A stretch of 10,718 bases of DNA from Bdellovibrio sp. (GTDB lineage Bacteria; Bdellovibrionota; Bdellovibrionia; Bdellovibrionales; UBA1609): the NCBI GenBank assembly GCA_003694355.1, contig RFKI01000055.1, positions 1-10,718 of the forward strand. Direction: 5' to 3'. Shown here piece after piece: positions 7,273 through 10,718 of the stretch. Position 1 is the first letter of the stretch. Every line of letters begins with the position of its first letter. The notes under the pieces are model-generated. The model did no database searches, was not told where the DNA came from, and was given only the letters and a program-made list of their open reading frames with translations. The position numbers and the translations under genes are program-made.

Positions 7273-8201
7273 TGAAAAAGAAAAATCTTTTGTTTGTTGT
7301 GGGTCCAACAGCCGTGGGAAAGTCAAGCTGGGCTTTAAAGTGGGCTCAAGAAGCCCAAGGTTCTATTATTAATGGTGATAGTTTACAGGTTTTTAAGGAA
7401 TTAAATATTGGAACCGCAAAGCCGTCTCAAGAGGATCAAAGCAAGGTGCCTCATTTTTTATTTGGTCATGTTTCTTTAACAGAGACCTACACGGCAGGAC
7501 GATACCGTCGTGAAGTTTTAAGTGTTTTGCGGTCTCAGCCAGAACCCTTTGCCGTTGTAGGGGGGAGTGGTTTTTACCTGAAGGCTTTGGAAAGAGGGAT
7601 GTATGATATTCCTCCCGTGCCTGACGCGCTTTCTCAGCAGTTGAAAGACGAACTGAAGCAAAAAGGAACGGAAGCCCTTTACCAGGAACTCTTGATGAGA
7701 GATCCAGAATATGCCCGACAAATTCATCCTCATGATAGTTATCGTATTTTAAGGGCCTTAGGGGTTGTGCGTAGCTTTAAGAAAATGTCTCAAGTTCAAA
7801 AGGAGTTTTCAGAGAGGCGGCTAGAAGAGGAGTTTAATGTACTCAAAGTGGGTTTTTACCTCGAGAAGGAGGAACTTCGGAAACGGGTCAGGCAGAGAGC
7901 CCGTAAAATGTTAGAGCAAGGGCTCATAGAAGAGGTTCAAAGTTTATTGCCACAATTTTCGCAACATGCTGCTTTAAGAAGTGTGGGTTACAAAGAGGTT
8001 TGTCACTTTTTAAAAGTTCAGCCTCACAAGAGTCATGAAGAACTTTTAGAGGCCATTGTTGTTAGCACTATGCAGCTAGCCAAGAAACAAAAAACTTGGT
8101 TTAAGAAAGATACCCATGTGAAGTGGTTTCACCCTCAAAAAGAGGGTGATCAGGCTTTGCAACTTGTGAGTACTTTTTTAAAAAGGAGGGAGCATGCTTA
8201 A
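7272..8201 (+). CDS. miaA: tRNA dimethylallyltransferase
   Basis: A 309-residue MiaA, which transfers the dimethylallyl group of DMAPP to A37 of tRNAs reading UNN codons. The P-loop GPTAVGKS is at 11-18, then NGDSLQVFKELNIGTAKP (35-51), VPHFLFGHV (59-67), VVGGSGFYLKAL (95-106), IHPHDSYRILRALGVV (151-166), SVGYKEV (237-243) and AKKQKTWF (270-277), all in family order. Two usual positions differ: the common DSxQVY reads DSLQVF, and the common PHHLID reads PHFLFG, a form resembling alphaproteobacterial MiaA. The frame is open further upstream to 7197, but that would lie inside mutL; the ATG at 7272 shares one base with the mutL stop and begins right before the P-loop segment. mutL-miaA is a known neighbour pair. 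The 3' end overlaps the CBS gene by 8 bases. Confidence 0.97.
   Translation: MKKKNLLFVVGPTAVGKSSWALKWAQEAQGSIINGDSLQVFKELNIGTAKPSQEDQSKVPHFLFGHVSLTETYTAGRYRREVLSVLRSQPEPFAVVGGSGFYLKALERGMYDIPPVPDALSQQLKDELKQKGTEALYQELLMRDPEYARQIHPHDSYRILRALGVVRSFKKMSQVQKEFSERRLEEEFNVLKVGFYLEKEELRKRVRQRARKMLEQGLIEEVQSLLPQFSQHAALRSVGYKEVCHFLKVQPHKSHEELLEAIVVSTMQLAKKQKTWFKKDTHVKWFHPQKEGDQALQLVSTFLKRREHA
8184..8190 (+). promoter_or_regulatory. Strong Shine-Dalgarno of the CBS gene, inside miaA
   Basis: AGGAGGG lies three bases before the ATG at 8194 and also encodes part of the MiaA C-terminus (KRRE). It is the best ribosome site in the window and fixes the start of the CBS protein in the 8-base overlap. Confidence 0.75.
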
Positions 8202-8610
8202 AATACCTGTAGAAGAGTACACCACTCCTGGTGTTTATAGCGTCACAATGGAAGACTCTCTCGATAAGGTTCGACAAATGATGAAAGACCATGGTTTTCG
8301 TCATGTGCCCGTTGTAGAGGATAAAACGGTTGTGGGAATTATTAGTGATAGAGATATTTGGATGGCCATGTGTGAAGATCATCCCCAGTGTGCAAAAGAT
8401 GTTATGACACCCCACCCTTATACAGTGACTCCAGATACTCCTTTGGAAGAAGTGGCCTTTGAGCTTTCCAAGAATAAAATTGGGTGTGCCATTGTTCAGC
8501 GTCCAGAGGAAGACTTTATTGGTATTTTTACTTCAACAGATGCATTAAATGCGCTGATTGAAGTTTTAAGAGGGCAGGTGGAGTCCTCTCAAGAAGAGGA
8601 TGACGCTTAA
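8194..8610 (+). CDS. Two-CBS-domain protein
   Basis: A 138-residue protein made of one CBS pair (Bateman module) and little else. CBS 1 spans about 8-60 (SLDKVRQMMKDHGFRHVPVV, then VVGIISDRDI) and CBS 2 about 69-125 (DVMTPHPYTVTPDTPLEEV, then IGCAIV, FIGIFTSTDAL). An acidic tail follows (SSQEEDDA). Such stand-alone CBS pairs usually bind adenine nucleotides and act as sensors of energy state, but the ligand and partner cannot be read from the sequence. The start overlaps miaA by 8 bases, so it is co-translated with an enzyme that uses ATP only as an allosteric or phosphate-site ligand at most; a link is speculation. The TAA stop shares TTAA (8607-8610) with the converging lipoprotein gene. 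Confidence 0.92.
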   Translation: MLKIPVEEYTTPGVYSVTMEDSLDKVRQMMKDHGFRHVPVVEDKTVVGIISDRDIWMAMCEDHPQCAKDVMTPHPYTVTPDTPLEEVAFELSKNKIGCAIVQRPEEDFIGIFTSTDALNALIEVLRGQVESSQEEDDA

Positions 8611-9986
8611 AAAAGTTTTTTCAAAGCTCTCCATATCCTTTGAAAAAAGTTAAGACGGCTTTGTGCCTCTTCTATATGATAGGCAATTTGGTCATTTATT
8701 TTTTGATCATCAACGGGGCCGAAGTAGATTTCTCCATTGATAAAAAAAGAAGGAAGGGACGTCACTCCAATATACCTGGCGTATTTTAAATGATAATCCA
8801 CAACATCCTTAAATTTCCTGTTGAGAAAACAGGGTTTGAATTGGTCAAAATCGGCATGAATTTCTTTAACTGTTTTATAAATTTCCTCTTCAGAAGTTTC
8901 TTTGTCTGGGAGAGTGTAGGCTTTGACAAACTTCCAGAAGAGGTTGGTGTTTTGATCATTCACGCATTGAGCTGCTTCAAAAAGCATTCGAGAAGATCGA
9001 TCCTGAGGCATGAAAAAAGGTCTGAAGACCACACGGATATCTTTATTGGATTTTAACTGCAAAGCCAGTTTGTTTAACTTTTTACAAGGCGTGCAGGTGA
9101 GATTGTTAAATAGGGTGAAGGTTACAAGAGCCTCAGGGTTATGGGAGCTGATGGCCCAGTTTTCTTTAAGGATGATCTTATTGGCAGGCTTTTTAACATA
9201 TAAAACAACAGGACCTTTCAGTGCTTTCTTGATGAATTTTTCGATTTGATGATTTTTTCTTTCTTCATGAAGAATCATCTTTAGTCTTTTCTTAAGGGGT
9301 TTTGTGAGTTCTTCTTTGACAATACCTTGTTTTTGGGCCAGTTCTTCCACATCGCTGTCAGTCACATTGATGGGTGCTGTGATAATGTGTTTTTGAATGA
9401 AGTCTTCCACGCCCACTTTTTCCTGCTGAGCCATCTGAAAAAGTAAGCGCCGAACAATAATGCCTTTGAGTCGACGAAGTACTTCATAAAATTGTTTGTT
9501 TTTTGTGTCCCAGTATTGAAGATGGTTTAAGGGAACATCTGATTTTTTAATAAAGGTGTCGTTGATTTGAGCCCACTTTTTTTGATCGGAAGAGGGAATA
9601 AACTCCACTTGGATATGAGGGTTTTCTTCGATACCAAGAGATTTGAGAAGTTTTGAAAAACCTTGTGAGGGTTCAGAAGAGAAAAACTTGATGTGAACGT
9701 CCTTGTCTTTATATTTTTCACTGGTCATGCGATAGGTAAGGCCCATGAGGATATCGCGTTCTTTAGCGAGAAGTTCATTGAGTGAAGGCGCATTGTCTAA
9801 GATTTGTTGAACCGGAATAATTTCCCCATTGACTGAAGCAACTTTCTCTTTAAGAGAAATGGCGTCTAAAGGACGGGCCTTGGGTGAAATGGTGAAGGGA
9901 ATTTGTCCGTAGTTGAAAACTAAAGAATGTTTTCGGGATGAACAGGAAATCAAGAATAAAAGTAAAGTCAGTAAAACTGTTTTCAT
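8607..9986 (-). CDS. Lipoprotein with SurA-like N-terminal region and DsbA-like thioredoxin domain
   Basis: A 459-residue lipoprotein. The signal peptide ends in the lipobox LISC, with C15 as the lipidated residue. Residues about 48-90 begin with VASVNGEIIPVQQIL, as in the N-terminal segment of SurA/PpiC-type chaperones. A second helical part (about 165-260: IIVRRLLFQMAQQEKVGVEDFI, then NVTDSDVEELAQKQGI and KPLKKRLKMIL) resembles the rest of that module. From about 286 comes a DsbA-type thioredoxin fold with CTPC at 298-301, EAAQC at 337-341, a further C386 and TSLPSFFING with the cis-proline P412. It should act in the periplasm on thiols, as oxidase, isomerase or reductase. SurA-like plus DsbA-like fusions are known. 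The CTPC site instead of CPxC with a following aromatic, and about 75 residues between the two SurA-like parts, are less usual. The ATG has AGGAG five bases upstream. Confidence 0.85.
   Translation of the reverse strand: MKTVLLTLLLFLISCSSRKHSLVFNYGQIPFTISPKARPLDAISLKEKVASVNGEIIPVQQILDNAPSLNELLAKERDILMGLTYRMTSEKYKDKDVHIKFFSSEPSQGFSKLLKSLGIEENPHIQVEFIPSSDQKKWAQINDTFIKKSDVPLNHLQYWDTKNKQFYEVLRRLKGIIVRRLLFQMAQQEKVGVEDFIQKHIITAPINVTDSDVEELAQKQGIVKEELTKPLKKRLKMILHEERKNHQIEKFIKKALKGPVVLYVKKPANKIILKENWAISSHNPEALVTFTLFNNLTCTPCKKLNKLALQLKSNKDIRVVFRPFFMPQDRSSRMLFEAAQCVNDQNTNLFWKFVKAYTLPDKETSEEEIYKTVKEIHADFDQFKPCFLNRKFKDVVDYHLKYARYIGVTSLPSFFINGEIYFGPVDDQKINDQIAYHIEEAQSRLNFFQRIWRALKKLF
8609..8648 (-). terminator. 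AT-rich inverted repeat at the convergent gene ends, possible weak terminator
   Basis: TTTTTTCAAAG (8616-8626) and CTTTGAAAAAA (8638-8648) are perfect 11-bp arms with an 11-base loop. Read on the minus strand, the hairpin is followed after one base by TTTTTT (plus 8609-8614), which overlaps the lipoprotein stop codon. This gives terminator-like order for the minus-strand gene. The stem has only two G-C pairs, so it would be weak. For the plus-strand miaA-CBS transcript no T run follows. Confidence 0.35.
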
Positions 9987-10060
9987 GAAAACTCCTAGTT
10001 GTGATAGATGGTTTTTCTTAGTTTATATTTTTTAGAAGCGTTAAAGTAGCTATTCTATTT

Positions 10061-10087
10061 AATTCTCCAGACCAATGGAGAGTTTTT
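10061..10087 (+). terminator. Orphan terminator-like hairpin in the gap between divergent genes
   Basis: AATTCTCCA (10061-10069) can pair with TGGAGAGTT (10076-10084): nine pairs, one of them G-U, with a GACCAA loop. The run TTTTT (10083-10087) follows, two of its bases being part of the stem. No plus-strand gene lies upstream, because 8607-9986 is on the minus strand. It could end a short untranslated RNA, or just be structure in the gap. Confidence 0.3.
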
Positions 10088-10159
10088 AAGGCATCAAAAA
10101 TAAAACTTAAGTCCAGTTTTTGAGGGAAGAGTTCAAGAGACCTTTGTGGGTCTGGACTT
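10066..10159. repeat. Overlapping inverted repeats in the gap 9987-10242
   Basis: The gap holds several short complementary elements that share bases. TCCAGACC (10066-10073) is complementary to GGTCTGGA (10149-10156). AAGTCCAG (10109-10116) is complementary to CTGGACTT (10152-10159). AGACC (10138-10142) is complementary to GGTCT (10149-10153). The last element can pair with only one partner at a time. Because inverted repeats read alike on both strands, the structure could sit in the leader of either divergent gene or in a separate RNA. I see no open reading frame of note in the gap. Confidence 0.4.
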
Positions 10160-10215
10160 CAGTTGAGAGAGTGTGCTGTTTTTTGAGTGCGTTAACTTAT
10201 TGAATTTAAATATTT

Positions 10216-10227
10216 TCTTTTAAAAGA
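10216..10227. promoter_or_regulatory. 12-bp perfect palindrome upstream of the last gene
   Basis: TCTTTTAAAAGA is a perfect palindrome that ends 15 bases before the ATG at 10243. It could be an operator, but it lies in very AT-rich sequence where such palindromes arise by chance. Between it and the ATG is a run of eight T, with no Shine-Dalgarno. Confidence 0.25.
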
Positions 10228-10242
10228 CCGATATTTTTTTTA

Positions 10243-10718
10243 ATGAAAAAAAGGCAATATATAGATATTTTCTTGATTTTCTATATGGTGTTGAGTGGGT
10301 CTTTCCTGCTTGCTGAAGATCACTCAAAACCTTCCAAAACCCTCATCAAAGAACAAGAGGATGTGGAGCAGGATAGTTCTCGTGTGGAATTTTTTAAACT
10401 CATTCAAGGAGCTCCAGAATTGGTTTCCACAGAAAAAGAAAAGGTTCAGTTGAAGCCTGAGCCTCCGAAAAGAAGCATTGCCTCTGATACGGGCAAGCAA
10501 CTTTATGAATTTCTTGCGGGAAGAACTCATAGAGATCCAAATAAAAAAATCACCACCTTTTTTGAAGTCAGAAAAACCTATCCAGGTAACTTTGTAGCTG
10601 TTAAAGCCAAACCTCGTCTTAGGGCTTTAACTTTTTACAAATTTCGTGCAGGGCAAATCATTCGAATTCAGGAAACAGCCGAAGAGTTTTTAAACCGTTT
10701 GCGTAAGGAGATCCGTAA
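10243..10718 (+). CDS. Exported protein of unknown function, 5' part only
   Basis: The reading frame is open from the ATG at 10243 to the window end (158 codons plus two bases), so the gene is cut. The N-terminus MKKRQYIDIFLIFYMVLSGS leads into FLLA and then EDHS, a Sec signal peptide with likely cleavage after A24. There is no lipobox cysteine. The mature part starts with a polar, charged, proline-containing stretch of about 60 residues, then shows IASDTGKQLYEFLAG, FFEVRKTYPGNFVAVKAKP and FYKFRAGQIIRIQE. I recognise no family. A later ATG at 10285 would leave only a ten-residue hydrophobic leader, so 10243 is preferred even though no ribosome site precedes it. It is transcribed divergently from the lipoprotein gene, and its codon use looks like that of its neighbours. 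Confidence 0.75.
   Translation, partial: MKKRQYIDIFLIFYMVLSGSFLLAEDHSKPSKTLIKEQEDVEQDSSRVEFFKLIQGAPELVSTEKEKVQLKPEPPKRSIASDTGKQLYEFLAGRTHRDPNKKITTFFEVRKTYPGNFVAVKAKPRLRALTFYKFRAGQIIRIQETAEEFLNRLRKEIR

Noticed and set aside
7006..7326. Minus-strand open frame of about 106 codons across the mutL/miaA junction
   Set aside because: It is antisense to conserved MutL and MiaA motifs and has no domain pattern of its own.
8101..8415. Minus-strand open frame across the miaA/CBS junction
   Set aside because: Antisense to two well-supported genes, without any domain or signal pattern.
10022..10027. TATAAA on the minus strand as -10 box of the lipoprotein gene
   Set aside because: No acceptable -35 element at the right distance; in such AT-rich sequence the match carries little weight.
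1..10718. Mobile element, phage, defence or CRISPR system
   Set aside because: No transposase, integrase, nuclease cluster, direct-repeat array or tRNA-linked attachment site was seen; gene content and codon use look uniform.

Overview
The window is an AT-rich, densely packed bacterial chromosome segment. It carries thirteen protein-coding genes, two of them cut by the window edges, and no tRNA, rRNA, CRISPR array, transposase or integrase was seen. The organism is clearly Gram-negative (diderm): there are two signal-peptide proteins that look like outer-membrane beta-barrels, a lipoprotein and further exported proteins. MutL carries the endonuclease motif of species without MutH, which argues against an Escherichia-like gammaproteobacterium. 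The pnp - M16 peptidase - dut order, the mutL-miaA pair and the SurA-like/DsbA-like lipoprotein fit a Bdellovibrionota or former deltaproteobacterial lineage. That placement is inference from remembered gene order, not a database result.

Left part (1-3740). The 3' end of pnp is followed on the same strand by an M16 zinc peptidase and dut, with gaps of 7 and 11 bases, so they probably form one operon. dut runs head-on into a minus-strand pair: a five-helix membrane protein (Yip1-like) and, upstream of it, a small exported beta-barrel protein. A short divergent promoter region (3154-3254) separates the barrel gene from a plus-strand membrane protein with two CxxC pairs.

Middle part (3779-8610). 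One plus-strand run holds a polyprenol-phosphate glycosyltransferase of the DPM1 type, an exported SH3-like plus beta-barrel protein, mutL, miaA and a two-CBS-domain protein. Several junctions overlap (31, 1 and 8 bases), which suggests co-transcription and translational coupling. DNA repair, tRNA modification and envelope functions are therefore mixed in one transcript.

Right part (8607-10718). A minus-strand gene for a lipoprotein with a SurA-like N-terminal half and a DsbA-like CTPC thioredoxin domain converges on the CBS gene. A gap of about 250 bases with several inverted repeats then leads to the start of a plus-strand gene for an unrecognised exported protein, which is cut by the window end.

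Most of the window is housekeeping. The observations most worth a second look are a terminator-like hairpin inside mutL, the structured gap at 10061-10242, the domain layout of the lipoprotein, two convergent gene pairs that both end on a shared TTAA, and the CxxC membrane protein. I found no convincing evidence for a wholly new multi-gene system.
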